From: Selaginella moellendorffii
Lineage: Eukaryota > Streptophyta > Lycopodiopsida > Selaginellales > Selaginellaceae
DNA length: 64,000 nucleotides
Direction of reading: 5' to 3'
Assembly (NCBI RefSeq): GCF_000143415.4
Contig: NW_003314318.1
Span: 1,167,394 to 1,231,393, forward strand
A program made the position numbers and the translations under genes. The first letter of the stretch is position 1; each line of letters starts with the position of its first letter. Under the pieces are notes generated by a model. That model was not told where the DNA came from. It worked only from the letters and a program-made list of their open reading frames with translations, and ran no database searches. Positions 1 through 10,927 of this stretch are shown one piece after another.

Positions 1-260
1 CAGTTGCGGGAAGGAGATGGAAATTCTCGGCCTGGACGATCTGCTTGAGATGCTTCCAGTGCCTACCTCGCGTGTTGCCCTTGGGATAGCGCTCCAGGAG
101 CTGCGATCGCATGAATGGAAGAAGCGCCGGGAGCACGCATTCCGCTGCCTCGATCGTCGCCGCACGACGAAGACGCCTGCGCTGCATCACTGAAGGAATC
201 ATCTCACGAACCCTAATAGCATCTATTCAAACGGATCTCATTATCTACCCCATATCTCTC
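1..260 (-). pseudogene. Truncated copy of IES6 exon 1 plus leader
   Basis: The minus strand repeats the first exon and leader of the IES6 gene found at 20837-21384. The shared peptide includes [16 protein letters not shown] and ends in ENFHLLP. About 10 nt found just before the exon 1 donor in the intact gene are missing here, and the codons around the start differ. The AACCCTAATAGCATCTATTC leader stretch is also shared. The copy runs off the left edge, so whether later exons follow cannot be seen. It is most likely a decayed duplicate. Confidence 0.7.
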
Positions 261-407
261 TCTCCATACTGCAGCTGACCTGTACTGAAATTTTATAATC
301 AACTGAGGGCGATGTTCTAACAACGGGCTTCATCGCTATCCTTGCTCGCACACATAGCCTATGTTCGATAACGCCCTTCTCATTCACTCTCTGTTAGTCT
401 TCTTATC

Positions 408-641
408 ATGGCTGCGGGCGTGGGCGTCTTCAAGCTTCTTGTGGTTGCGGCAGTTCTCATGTTCACATTTGTTGCTAGCATTGAGTCTGCGCGTGTCTTT
501 GGAGGGGACTTTATTCAACTAGTTCAAGGTGGTAGCAATCCAAGTTTGAAGTGCCAAGACACAGGAGATCCTTGCACGCAGAATAAGGATTGCTGCAAAG
601 GAGGGTGTCTGTATCAAGTTGGAATTTGTGTTGGCTGGTAG
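408..641 (+). CDS. Small secreted six-cysteine (knottin-like) protein
   Basis: A 77-aa open frame begins with a hydrophobic signal peptide (about residues 1-27, through VVAAVLMFTFVAS). The C-terminal part holds six cysteines spaced C-x6-C-x5-CC-x3-C-x6-C, which is the inhibitor-cystine-knot layout. In plants such peptides are typically apoplastic and act as antimicrobial, inhibitor or signalling peptides; no specific family was recognised. The single exon starts at the first ATG after a pyrimidine-rich leader. Downstream sequence is AT-rich with no other gene. It could be one of a larger small-secreted-peptide family. The function is open. Confidence 0.6.
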   Translation: MAAGVGVFKLLVVAAVLMFTFVASIESARVFGGDFIQLVQGGSNPSLKCQDTGDPCTQNKDCCKGGCLYQVGICVGW

Positions 642-811
642 GTGCCAAAATGACATTGTGCCATAAGGTTTCCTCTTGCTTGCATCCTGGTCACAATGTC
701 ACAACTTCTAGAAGAGGGTTTCTTCCAGTTGTGCAGATCTACAGATTGACACAAGCTATTGGAACAATAGCACTGAATAATGATTGAAAGAAGAATTTCA
801 GTGCTCCCCAA

Positions 812-2669
812 TTCTTGAAGGTCCCCATTTTTCTTCCAATTCTGTTGTTTGAGGACAGTCTTATGACCTTATACTCTTTCTTTTTTTTTTTGGTTTTTTC
901 TTCTCCTTAGTCACTTCTTGGCTTGCGATCATCTAGGAGCACAAGTTTGTAAGCAAGCTTGTAAATCTCATTGGTGTTGTTATGCGGACATGGCAATAGT
1001 TTTTATGTATATGTACCTAGAGTTGAGACATACACTCCTTGTATGCTGATCTCTCCACTACTTTTATCTTATCAGAACAATTAGCTCCTTGATCTTGGGC
1101 ATGGGATTTGTTAATCAAGAGGCCAATGACAAAGAGGATGAGTTTTTTATTACAATCCCTCTTGGGATGTTTGATGAGGTGTTGGATGTGTTAGAGGTTT
1201 GAAGTATCACAAACTTGATTATAGGTATTAAAAATTATGTCTTTCTACTGCTAAAAAGTCAATATTGTTAGACCCTTTGCCAAATTAACATAAACCAAAA
1301 GGGCACTAAAGAAGAAAATTTTAATTATTAGTTTGCACTTATTACTATTGGGTTTGTGATATTGAGTTTGGTCCCTCAATATTCGCTAAATAATAACTTA
1401 CTGTGTTTATTAAAAATACTCTTGTTCATGTGTTAATCCCATTTTGGTTCTATATAATAATTATGGAAAGTATATAAATCTGCTACTTAAACATATCTAG
1501 GAAATGTAAAGAGTGTTATTCCCAAATTCATAATTTATCATCATTTTATATTTAATAATTTTTTTAGATTATCCTAAAGAATAAATCCTAGGATTTGGGT
1601 GAAAGCCTAAAGCATGCATAAAAAAATTTAAATATATAATAAAGATGGGTAAATTGGGTATGGATGACTAACTTGAGATATTATATAGCTTCTAACAGAT
1701 ATTATGACTTGAGATATTATATAGTTTTATGTATAACTTGGGTTTAACCCCAAACTCCATACCATGTTCGTTTGTAGAGTACTTCATATCCTTCTGTTAT
1801 GCAAAAATAACTCCTGTTATACTAAAATAATATTAAACTTTATTTGGCTTTATTTTGCATATTAGTCTTGGCATTGGGATATTGAATGCTCTAAAATTAT
1901 TTCAATGTTACTTTATGCATTTTTATTCCTTCACTCTTTAGTTGTACACTTATAATAAAACTCAAGTTTTATTTTGTTGCATTTACCACATATGTCCAAG
2001 GGTTAAGTTTTGCCCTATAGTAAATTACTATAAGGTATAGAGTGAAAACCATATACACTACATAATAGGTGATTAAGATATTTTAACAACCCACATCAAG
2101 AATTGGGTCAAGATTCAAGAACTAGTTCTTTACATGAATCTTCAGCAATTTGGAAAGATTCTTATGAAGATTCAAGTGCTTAATAGCAATAGAAGTGAGA
2201 GCCTAATAGTAAACCATATACTAAGATTGAAACCATAATAATGAGCAAGAGTGGGTGTGTAAATAAAGCTAAAAGTAGTTGATTGATGAGTTTTTTAAAT
2301 GTGTTCCCCATACTTATTATCTCATACTAACTAGGCATGGTTTAAACTTTGATTCAACCTTGAATCAACCACTTGATTATGAGCGAAAGTGTTTGCGCTA
2401 AAGATGATATCATATGTAATTATGCCTATGTGGTAGTAGCTTCTATATATATGTACCCATTTATATAAAGTTCAAATATTTTCTTCCTCCTCATGTATGC
2501 ATCTCTCCACTACTTTCAAAGCATAGTAAAACCTGGAAAAGGTAATTTTTTTGTTGATCACTCTTTCTATTTCAATTGACAAGATTGAATTATGTCAATA
2601 TAATATACTCTTGACCGAAGTATATTTCTACCCTAAATTGGAAATTGTATGTATTAGGCATTCATGCGT
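812..2669. other. AT-rich intergenic stretch
   Basis: No convincing open frame or RNA gene was seen on either strand. Composition is strongly AT-rich with short poly-T and poly-A runs, unlike the flanking gene leaders. It grades into the tandem repeat array at about 2.67 kb. Confidence 0.5.
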
Positions 2670-3176
2670 CTTGTGGAGTATCTATAAACAAAAGTATTTA
2701 CTATGGGACCAAAGCAAATAATATAGGTTTGATTCCCATTGATTAGTAGCTATTTAAAATATACAGACAAAAGTATCTATGGTGGGACTGTGGCTCAATA
2801 GGGGTAAAAGGACAATAAGGACATTCACATTTTTGCAATGGAGTATCTACAAACAAAAGTATCTACTGTGAAACCATAACTTAGTAGGGGTGAAAGGATA
2901 ATAAAGACATTTACATCTCTAAAGTAGAGTATCTATAGACAAAAATATCTACTATAGGACCATGGCTCAATAAAGCTGAAAGGACAATAAGGATGGGACT
3001 GTAGCTTAGTAGGGGTGAAAGGATAATAAAGATATTTACATCTTTGAAGTGGAATATCTACAAACAAAAGTATTTACTGTGGGACCATAGCTTAGTAGGG
3101 GTGAAAGGATAATAAAGACATTTATATCTCTGAAGTGGAGTATCTACAAACAAAAGTATCTATTGTGGGACCATAG
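2670..3176. repeat. Degenerate tandem repeat array, left part
   Basis: Units of roughly 80-90 bp recur. Each contains GAGTATCTACAAACAAAAGT, then a 'tgggaccatagcttagtagg' type segment, then a 'gaaaggataataaagacatttacatctc' type segment (spelling varies between units). About five imperfect units are visible. The array is cut at 3176 by the Gypsy retrotransposon and resumes at 10711. Confidence 0.75.
3172..3176. repeat. Target-site duplication CATAG, left copy
   Basis: CATAG directly precedes the TG that opens the left LTR. The same five bases follow the right LTR at 10711-10715. Five-base duplications are usual for Gypsy integrases. Confidence 0.85.
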
Positions 3177-4327
3177 TGTAAGCCACAAATTTTTCTTTTC
3201 CAATTTGCCAGCTTACCTCGTCTATCCGTCCAACACCGCCTTGGCCTTTGCTAAGTTCCCTTGCCAAGGTTCTCGCCTATGGTACTAGCTCCTACTTGGT
3301 CTCAGCTACTTACTGCACGAGCAACGGAGTGTTAGCCATCCATCTACGGATTCCCAAATCACTCCCAATCCCCCTCCCCGGGTTAGACTGGACTTAAGGT
3401 TCGGCTACACTCCCCGCAAGCACAAGCAGCCAAGCACACCAAGCTTCCAGGTTCCTAACTTCCCTCGGTACCACAAGACTTGATCATGGGACCCTCTAAA
3501 TCCCAAGTCTTGAGTGCAACACTTGCTTCGGGACGCCGGGGCGAAACACCGTGGCCTAGCGGCCCGGTATGGGTACCTCTCGCCCCCCACTTCCATCCCG
3601 AAGGAAGGCCCAAGCCCCTAGGAAGGGCGAGGACCAATGAGCCGCATGGTACTCAAGTGGGGCACCACTCCACATGAGCTGGGAGCACCGCAATTGGTTT
3701 CCCTTTCGGGAGTGGGAGCTGCTCTTGAGCACTTCCTTGGATGGCCCCTCCGGCACCAGCCAAGTCCATGCTCACTCCCACCCAAGGCCCCTCGGTCCCA
3801 GTCCCAACCTCAAGTCAGTTTGGAAGCCCAACTGGAGAGTCCCTTCAAAACTGGTTCCTGGACCTCACTATCCCTACTATACTTTTGGAACCCCCTGCAG
3901 CCCCCCCCCCCCCCTGGGAGACGCACGCTTTGGGCTTTCACCCCTTGACCCGTATTAGTATTTGGACTTAGTCTCTGGCTCGATCTCGGACCCGATTTCG
4001 GATCCGACTTCGGATTCGGGTTTGGACTCGATTCCGGACTCGATCTCGGACCCGATCTTGGACCCGACCTCGGACTCGACCTCGGACTCGGTCTTGGACC
4101 CGATTTCGGATCTCGGACTCCGTCTCGAACTCGGTCTCGAACTCGGACTCGAACTCGGCCCCCGAGCCGGTCTCGGACTCGATTTCGGACTCCATCCTGA
4201 ACTCGGTCCTAGAGTCGGTCTTGGACTCGATCTTCGACTTGGTCCCATCCGATGAACTCTTTGTCATTTTGGTCATGCTTTCGGGGTTCCTTTAGCCTAC
4301 GACACCTCGGCGAGTTGGTTCCTTACA
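3177..4327 (-). repeat. LTR (3' LTR in element orientation)
   Basis: Bounded by TGTAAGCC and CCTTACA and about 99% identical by eye to 9562-10710. It includes a run of C at about 3899-3914 and a degenerate 12-bp repeat tract. Confidence 0.93.
3965..4250. repeat. Degenerate 12-bp tandem repeat inside the LTR
   Basis: A short-period array on the theme TCGGACTCGATC runs for nearly 300 bp and recurs at 10348-10633 in the other LTR. It is open in several frames on both strands, giving Ser-Glu or Ser-Asp rich pseudo-peptides. Such multi-frame openness is a by-product of the repeat and not a sign of a gene. Confidence 0.85.
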
Positions 4328-4345
4328 ACTCCACCACCCATAGAA
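4328..4345 (-). other. Polypurine tract of the Gypsy element
   Basis: On the minus strand, TATGGGTGGTGGAGT immediately abuts the LTR. Its position and purine content fit a plus-strand primer site. The 380 bp between it and the pol stop at 4730 show no coding potential. Confidence 0.6.
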
Positions 4346-5111
4346 GAAGTTCGATGCCCACATCGAACGTCTCGTTTTATCCTACGACTTGTTGACCATG
4401 TCTCCGGGGGCATCCCCCCACTTAGCGGTGTGCCTAAGTTAGCCTCCCCGGCCAAGAGCCCATGACAACGGAATATAGATGTCCCTATACTCCTCCCCTC
4501 ACCACGTCCTAGTATAGGGTCGGGACTTGAACCCAGCCTTGCTTTACTAGGGGGTTGGGACTTGAACCCAACCTCCGTAGAATACGTCTACGGTTTCGAC
4601 ATCCCCGCAGGGAGTCGGGCGTAGCTCCCTACGCCTGGTCGACCTAGCTAACCCATGCTAATTAGCTTACCTTCGGCGCGCCTTCGGGTCCCAATATATG
4701 CCATTGCTCAACTTCTCAAATTGATACTTTTAATTGAACTTTGCATAAGTACATAGAGTTCTGCCATGCAGAAATTCCTCCACTAGATCTCGCGCGTTCA
4801 CTAGGTTCTCCTCTGGTTCCCATGTTGCTTCGCAGTGTGGAAATCCTTTCCACTTCACATGGAACTCTCTCACCTCGTGTCCTTGTCGCTTGCTCTTGCG
4901 CGCATTGAGGATGGCCTCGACTTCGTATTCCTCTTCCCCTTGGATAACCTCAGGTAAAGGTATTACTTGGTCCTTGCGAAGCGGATCCTCAAAGTACGGC
5001 TTGAGTAAGTTCACGTGGAACACTGGGTGCATCTTCCCCATCTCTCGAGGAAGTCGGAGTCGGTAAGCCACTTTACCGATTCGTGCCTCAATCTCGTAAG
5101 GCCCCGCGAAC

Positions 5112-5163
5112 CTGCTTAAGGAACTCAAGATCAATTCATTTACAGGAATACATGCATTTTTAC
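5112..5163 (-). other. Intron-like 52-nt insertion before the chromodomain
   Basis: On the minus strand the segment begins GTAAAAATG and ends CTTAAGCAG. Removing it joins TTGACCCAAAG to GTTCGCGGGG in frame and restores the usual integrase C-terminal stretch (QRFAGPYEI). Left in, it puts a stop directly after the Gln-Arg codons. Confidence 0.75.
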
Positions 5164-5581
5164 CTTTGGGTCAACTTTCGGCTGATCCCACTTGGTAGCC
5201 TGAGGTTCTTGGTGTTCAGCCACACCTTCTCCCCAGCTTGGAACTCCACATCTCGGCGCTTTAGGTTCGCATACTTGGTTTGCCTTTGTTGAGCCCGTTC
5301 CAAGGAATCCCTCACTAGATTCCAAATGTTGAGTCTTTCCGCCGTAAATGCCTCCACTGCGGGTAGCTCTCCATGATACTCGGCCACGCCGAGTTCCACA
5401 GGACCTTCAATAGCTCGCCCATTGATGACTTCCCATGGACTCACCCCGATACTCGAATGTGGTGAGTTGTTATAACACATTTCCGCAAGTCCCAAATGAC
5501 TTACCCAGTCGGTCTGGTCTCCCGAGACATAGCATCGCAAATAATCCTCCAGCTGCCTATTCACCCTTTCCGTTTGTCCGT

Positions 5582-5628
5582 CTGTCAAGAAGTGTTAGTG
5601 CCATCAATCTTGACTCAATACCCATTAC
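5582..5628 (-). other. Intron-like 47-nt insertion in the integrase core
   Basis: On the minus strand it begins GTAATGGG and ends CTTGACAG, with a CTAAC branch-like motif about 15 nt before the end. Removing it restores the conserved YHPQTDGQTERVNR motif of Gypsy integrases. Unspliced, the frame stops soon after HPQTG. Confidence 0.8.
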
Positions 5629-8600
5629 CTGTTTGTGGGTGATAGGCCGTGCTGAATTTCAACTTGGTGCGATACTGTTCTAGGAGTGTCCTCCAGAACC
5701 TACTGGTGAAGATCTTATCTCGATCTGAGATAATCTCTTCTGGCCTTCCCCGCACTCGAACCACTTGTTCGAAGAACAGCTTCGCCACACCTTCCGCATC
5801 CACATCCGTTGTGGTGGGTATGAAATGTGCCATCTTTGAAAATCGGTCCACCACCACGAATATAGCATCGAACCCCTCGCTTGGGGGTAGTCCCGTGATG
5901 AAGTCCATCGTGAGACATTTCCACGGACGATCTGGAATGGGGATGCTTTGCAACAAGCCCCCACTAGCCTTCGTCACGGCTTTGACCTGCTGACATGTTG
6001 GACATGTCTTTACATAGTCTTGGACGTCCTTAGCCATATCTGGCCAGTGATACTTCCTTTTGAGTAAGCCCATCGTCTTGGGCACTCCGCCGTGTCCCGC
6101 GAGAGGTCCGTCATGACACTCTTCCAAGGCTACCTTCCTTAGTTCCCCTTCTGGAACATACACCCTCGTTTGCTTGTAATATATGAGTCCGTTGCGTTCC
6201 GCATAGCCCGTTTTCTCTTCCGTTGGCAGCTCACCTCTCTGGTGAGCTTCCCGCGCCTCCAGATTCCTCAGCAACACTTCTTGTGCTAGACCATCACTCT
6301 CGTATGCGGTCCGCACATCGTCCCAAAAGGTTGCTGTCGCGCTAGATATCGCCAACTTCAAGCTCGCTTTTCGACTTAGCGCATCTGCCACGATGTTGCT
6401 CTTCCCAGGCTTGTACAGGATCTCGCAATCAAACTCGGCCAAAGCATTGGCCCACCGACCTTGTTTTCCCCTTAGGTCGGGCTGTGACAAGAAGTGTTTC
6501 GTTGCCACATTGTCCGTGTAAACCTTGAAGTGTCTCCCAAGGTAGTGTCGCCACTCCTTGAGCGCCTTGACCACCGCAAACAATTCCTTCTCGTGGGCAG
6601 GCCACTTCCGTTGAGCCTTGTCCAGCTTCTTCGAGAAGAACGCTACTGGATGGTTGTCTTGCTTCAAAACTGCGCCCAACGCAAAGTCCGAAGCATCCGT
6701 GTCTACCTCAAAGTCCTTACCAAAGTCTGGTAATGCCAACACCGGAGCCTTCCTCAACTTCCCCTTGAGGTGGACGAATGCCGCCTCGCATTCCGCTGTC
6801 CATACCATCTTCCCTTTTCCTGTTTGGTCCGTTAAGGGCAGGGCTACTCTCGAATAGTGTCTGATAAACTTTCGATAGTAGTTGCATAGCCCCAGGAACG
6901 CCCTCAACTCATGTACATTCGATGGTCGTTCCCATTCCTGGATCGCTTGGACCTTCTTCGGGTCCACCTTGAGCCCGTCCTGGCCCACCACATGCCCGAG
7001 AAACTTTACCTCTTGTTGAGCAAAGTCACATTTGCTCTCTTTAGCATACAGTTTGTGTTCCCTTAGTTTCTCAAACACTTTCGCCAAGTGTTCGGCATGC
7101 TCCTCTAGCGTCTCGCTATAGATCAGGATGTCGTCAATATAGACGACCACGAAGCGATCCAGATAGGGTACAAAGATGTGGTTCATCAACGCCGAAAACG
7201 TTGCCGGCGCATTGCACAGCCCAAAGGGCATCACCAGAAACTCAAAGCTCCCATACCTCGTTCGACAGGTTGTCTTCTCGACATCTTCCTCAGCTACCCT
7301 GATCTAGTAGTATCCTGACCTTAGGTCAATCCTCGAGAAGTATTTTGCCTTTCCCAACCTATCGAACAGGTCCTCGATCCTTGGCAAAGGGTACTTGTTC
7401 TTCTTGGTATACTTGTTGAGCAACCGGTAGTCTATGCACATGCGCATAGATCCATCTTTCTTTTTCACAAATAGCACCGGCGCCCCATACGGCGACTTAC
7501 TCAACCTAACATACCCTTTGTCCACCAACTCCTCTAGTTGGCTCTTGAGCTCCTTGAGTTCTTTTTCGTTCAATCGGTAGAGTGGGCGAACCACCGCCTC
7601 AACACCCTCGACCAGCTCAATCTTATGTTTTATCGGTCGTGCGGGGGGCAACCCCGCCGGTAGCTCCTCCGGCATCGTATCCTGGAATTGGTCCAGCACC
7701 TGCTGGATCACTAAAGGTACTTCTTCCGTTCTTGTCTTTTTGTCACTCTTCACCGAGAGTAAGCACAAAAAGGCTGCCTTAGTTCCTTTAGTGAGTTGTC
7801 CTCTCGTGGACACCAGGTTTAAGCATGACTCTTTGGCCTTGCTTTGCCCTACCTTTAGATCTTGGGCCTCCACCCTAGATCTTCTTCCTTGGGCATTCGC
7901 CAATACCACAAGGTTCCTACCTTGTCCATGCAGGGCTACCACGAACCGATTAAACAAATCCATTCCGAAGATCACGTCAAATCTCGCCATGTCCAAGACG
8001 GTGAAATCCATGTCCACTTTCCATGTCCCCACTTCGACTCTCGCTTGTCGAAGTACCTCATCGGTGCTTTGGCTACCTTGAACAAACTCTATAGTCCTTG
8101 GTTCGCCTAGCCGCTGCACCGTTAGTCCGGCTTGCCGGACTATGTCTGCAGCCACAAAATTATCCGAAGCACCCGTGTCAATAAGGATCTTAACAAAGCT
8201 ACCTCCGAGCTTCCCTCGGAGGGCTAGTAGATGTCGCGAACGACTCTCTACCAAAGTTGCTCGTGTAATGAGTAACTTTGAGTTAGGGACTGGATCACAT
8301 ACCTCAGTTTGGACTTCACCCGACTTGATGGCCATATTGGCTCTGGCCTTCTTCGGGTAGGGACATTCCCTCGAGAAGTGTCCCGCTTCGCCGCAGTTGT
8401 AGCATATGTTGTTTCCCACGCTGCTATACGACTTGACCTTCTTATCCATGGGTTTGTCTTTTTTCGCTTGACTCCCCCACGTACTCGCTCGCTGGCCACC
8501 GGATTTGCCTTTCCGGAACCCCGAGGACTCATTCTTAGAGAAACTCTTTTTGAATTTCCCCTTGCTATACGTTCCCCTTGGTTTGGCCCCTTTGCTAAAT

Positions 8601-9545
8601 GTGGATCCCGACCCCGTCGTGTTCCCCTTTCGCAGGTTATCGTTGAAATGCACCTTGATGGCCGCATCCAACGCTTCTTTGTAGTTGATCGGGTTCCACC
8701 GCATCACCTCACCGCGAGCCCAGGTTTGCAAACCTGATATGAAGGCATGGAACGCATCCATATCCCCCATGTCCGTGACAAGTATCCTCTTTGCCATGAA
8801 CCCATTCACATATTCCTGGATGGTTCCAGTCTGCTTCAGCCTACTCAGCTCATCTCTCAGATGTAGAGTGGCATTCGGAGGAACGTATGTTGCGCGGATC
8901 CTCGCCTTCATCATGTCCCAAGTGGCCACTAGTCCTTCGTTGGCCTCCGTCGTTCTCCACCAAGACTTGGCATTATCTGCCAAGTATGGTTTTGCACATG
9001 GGACCTTCTCCGAGCTCGGTAACCGCAACGCTCGGAAGTAGTCCTCCATATCGTAAAACCAATCCTCCACCACCTTATAGTCATTCACTCCCTTGAAGAC
9101 CGGTGGGGGCTTCGGTTTGTACTTGGGAACTGCCTGAGGGACTGATTCTACTTCGGTCTGTTCGACCTTGTCTGGTTTTGCCTCAGTCCCGGCCGAAAGA
9201 TCCGCACCTTCTGCGCTGCCAGCATCCGCAGTCTTTTTCTTTTTCTTCTGCCTCTCGTCACGCTTTAGCTTGCGTACGAGAGTTTCCAGCAGGGCATTGG
9301 TCTGTGCCAATTGTCCTTCTAGCACGTCCAATCGAGCCTTGGACGACCGAACCTCGCCACCGGACTCTTGTTTGGAAGTTTCCTCACTAGAGTCCTCCTC
9401 ATGCAAGGATTCCTCATCCATAGCCTCTTGTTCGACCGGAGGCTCCAGCTCCGGCGGAGGTTCCGTCTCCGCCTGGGTTCGCTTACGCCCTGCCCTTGCC
9501 ATCTCCCAGCAATCCGCCTCTATCCTTCGCTAGAACTGAGATAAA

Positions 9546-9558
9546 GGCTCCGATACCA
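9546..9558 (-). other. Primer binding site (initiator Met tRNA type)
   Basis: Three bases inside the right LTR the minus strand reads TGGTATCGGAGCC. This differs by one base from the usual plant retroelement site complementary to initiator Met tRNA. Confidence 0.85.
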
Positions 9559-9561
9559 AAT

Positions 9562-10710
9562 TGTAAGCCACAAATTTTTCCTTTCCAATTTGCCAGCTTA
9601 CCTCGTCTATCCGTCCAACACCGCCTTGGCCTTTGCTAAGTTCCCTTGCCAAGGTTCTCGCCTATGGTACCAGCTCCTACTTGATCTCAGCTACTTACTG
9701 CACGAGCAACGGAGTGTTAGCCATCCATCTACGGATTCCCAAATCACTCCCAATCCCCCTCCCCGGGTTAGACTGGACTTAAGGTTCGGCTACACTCCCC
9801 GCAAGCACAAGCAGCCAAGCACACCAAGCTTCCAGGTTCCTAACTTCCCTCGGTACCACAAGACTTGATCATGGGACCCTCTAAATCCCAAGTCTTGAGT
9901 GCAACACTTGCTTCGGGACGCCGGGGCGAAACACCGTGGCCTAGCGGCCCGGTATGGGTACCTCTCGCCCCCCACTTCCATCCCGAAGGAAGGCCCAAGC
10001 CCCTAGGAAGGGCGAGGACCAATGAGCCGCATGGTATTCAAGTGGGGCACCACTCCACATGAGCCGGGAGCACCGCAATTGGTTTCCCTTTCGGGAGTGG
10101 GAGCTGCTCTTGAGCACTTCCTTGGATGGCCCCTCCGGCACCAGCCAAGTCCATGCTCACTCCCACCCAAGGCCCCTCGGTCCCAGTCCCAACCTCAAGT
10201 CAGTTTGGAAGCCCAACTGGAGAGTCCCTTCAAAACTGGTTCCTGGACCTCACTATCCCTACTATACTTTTGGAACCCCCTGCAGCCCCCCCCCCCCTGG
10301 GAGACGCACGCTTTGGGCTTTCACCCCTTGACCCGTATTAGTATTTGGACTTAGTCTCTGGCTCGATCTCGGACCCGATTTCGGATCCGACTTCGGATTC
10401 GGGTTCGGACTCGATTCCGGACTCGATCTCGGACCCGATCTCGGACCCGACCTCGGACTCGACCTCGGACTCGGTCTTGGACCCGATTTCGGATCTCGGA
10501 CTCCATCTCGAACTCGGTCTCGAACTCGGACTCGAACTCGGCCCCCGAGCCGGTCTCGGACTCGATTCCGGACTCCATCCCGAACTCGGTCCTAGAGTCG
10601 GTCTTGGACTCGATCTTCGACTTGGTCCCATCCGATGAACTCTTTGTCATTTTGGTCATGCTTTCGGGGTTCCTTTAGCCTACGACACCTCGGTGAGTTG
10701 GTTCCTTACA
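9562..10710 (-). repeat. LTR (5' LTR in element orientation)
   Basis: Same boundaries as the left LTR and followed by the second CATAG at 10711-10715. It should contain the element's promoter; no TATA motif stood out with confidence. Confidence 0.93.
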
Positions 10711-10715
10711 CATAG

Positions 10716-10920
10716 CTCAGTAGAGGTGAAAGGACAATAAGGACATTTACATATCTAAAGTGGAGTATCTACAAACAGAAGTATTTATTGTGGGACCATA
10801 GCTTAGTAGGGGTGAAAGGACAATGAGGACATTTACATCTCTGAAGTGGGTGTGAGTATCTATTATGGGACTGTGGCTCAATAGGGTGAAAGGACAATAA
10901 GAACATTTATATCTCATGTG
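10716..10920. repeat. Degenerate tandem repeat array, right part
   Basis: Continuation of the array at 2670-3176, with the same GAGTATCTACAAACA and 'ggtgaaaggacaataaggac' segments. It shows that the Gypsy element landed inside a pre-existing array. Confidence 0.75.
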
Positions 10921-10927
10921 ATCATAG

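Larger units (their letters stand above)
4730..9502 (-). pseudogene. Gypsy gag-pol polyprotein with chromodomain, interrupted
   Basis: The frame starts at ATG 9500-9502. In order it shows an acidic and basic gag, a CCHC zinc knuckle ([15 protein letters not shown]), an aspartic protease ([10 protein letters not shown]), reverse transcriptase with [10 protein letters not shown], RNase H ([14 protein letters not shown]), an integrase with an HHCC finger (CPTCQQ) and DDE core ([10 protein letters not shown]), and a chromodomain (FHVKWKGFPHCEATWEP). Exons 9502-5629, 5581-5164 and 5111-4730 sum to 1,558 codons in one frame once two GT-AG segments are removed. A TAG at 7304-7306 stands where reverse transcriptases usually have Gln after SGYY. 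The product would act in reverse transcription and integration; this copy is broken by that stop. Confidence 0.92.
3177..10710 (-). mobile_element. Full-length chromovirus-type Ty3/Gypsy LTR retrotransposon
   Basis: The 7,534-bp element has two LTRs of 1,151 and 1,149 bp starting TGTAAGCC and ending CCTTACA, flanked by a CATAG duplication. It reads on the minus strand: a tRNA-iMet-type primer site beside the right LTR, then gag, protease, reverse transcriptase, RNase H, integrase and a C-terminal chromodomain, and a purine-rich tract beside the left LTR. I count about a dozen substitutions between the LTRs, all transitions, so the insertion is recent. It lies inside the AT-rich tandem array. 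The coding frame carries two intron-like insertions and one nonsense codon, so this copy is probably not autonomous. Confidence 0.95.

Noticed and set aside
2670..3176. Tandem repeats considered as a CRISPR array or centromeric satellite
   Set aside because: Units are long, imperfect and contiguous without unique spacers, and too few to call a satellite; the genome is eukaryotic.
3955..4276. Ser/Asp/Glu-repeat frames on both strands in the LTR (and again at 10338-10659)
   Set aside because: Tandem 12-bp repeats without stops keep several frames open at once; there is no start context or independent conservation.
7304..7306. TAG in the Gypsy RT considered as programmed readthrough between gag and pol
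   Set aside because: It lies inside the RT palm after SGYY, not at a gag-pol border, and no known readthrough context follows; a C-to-T nonsense change is simpler.
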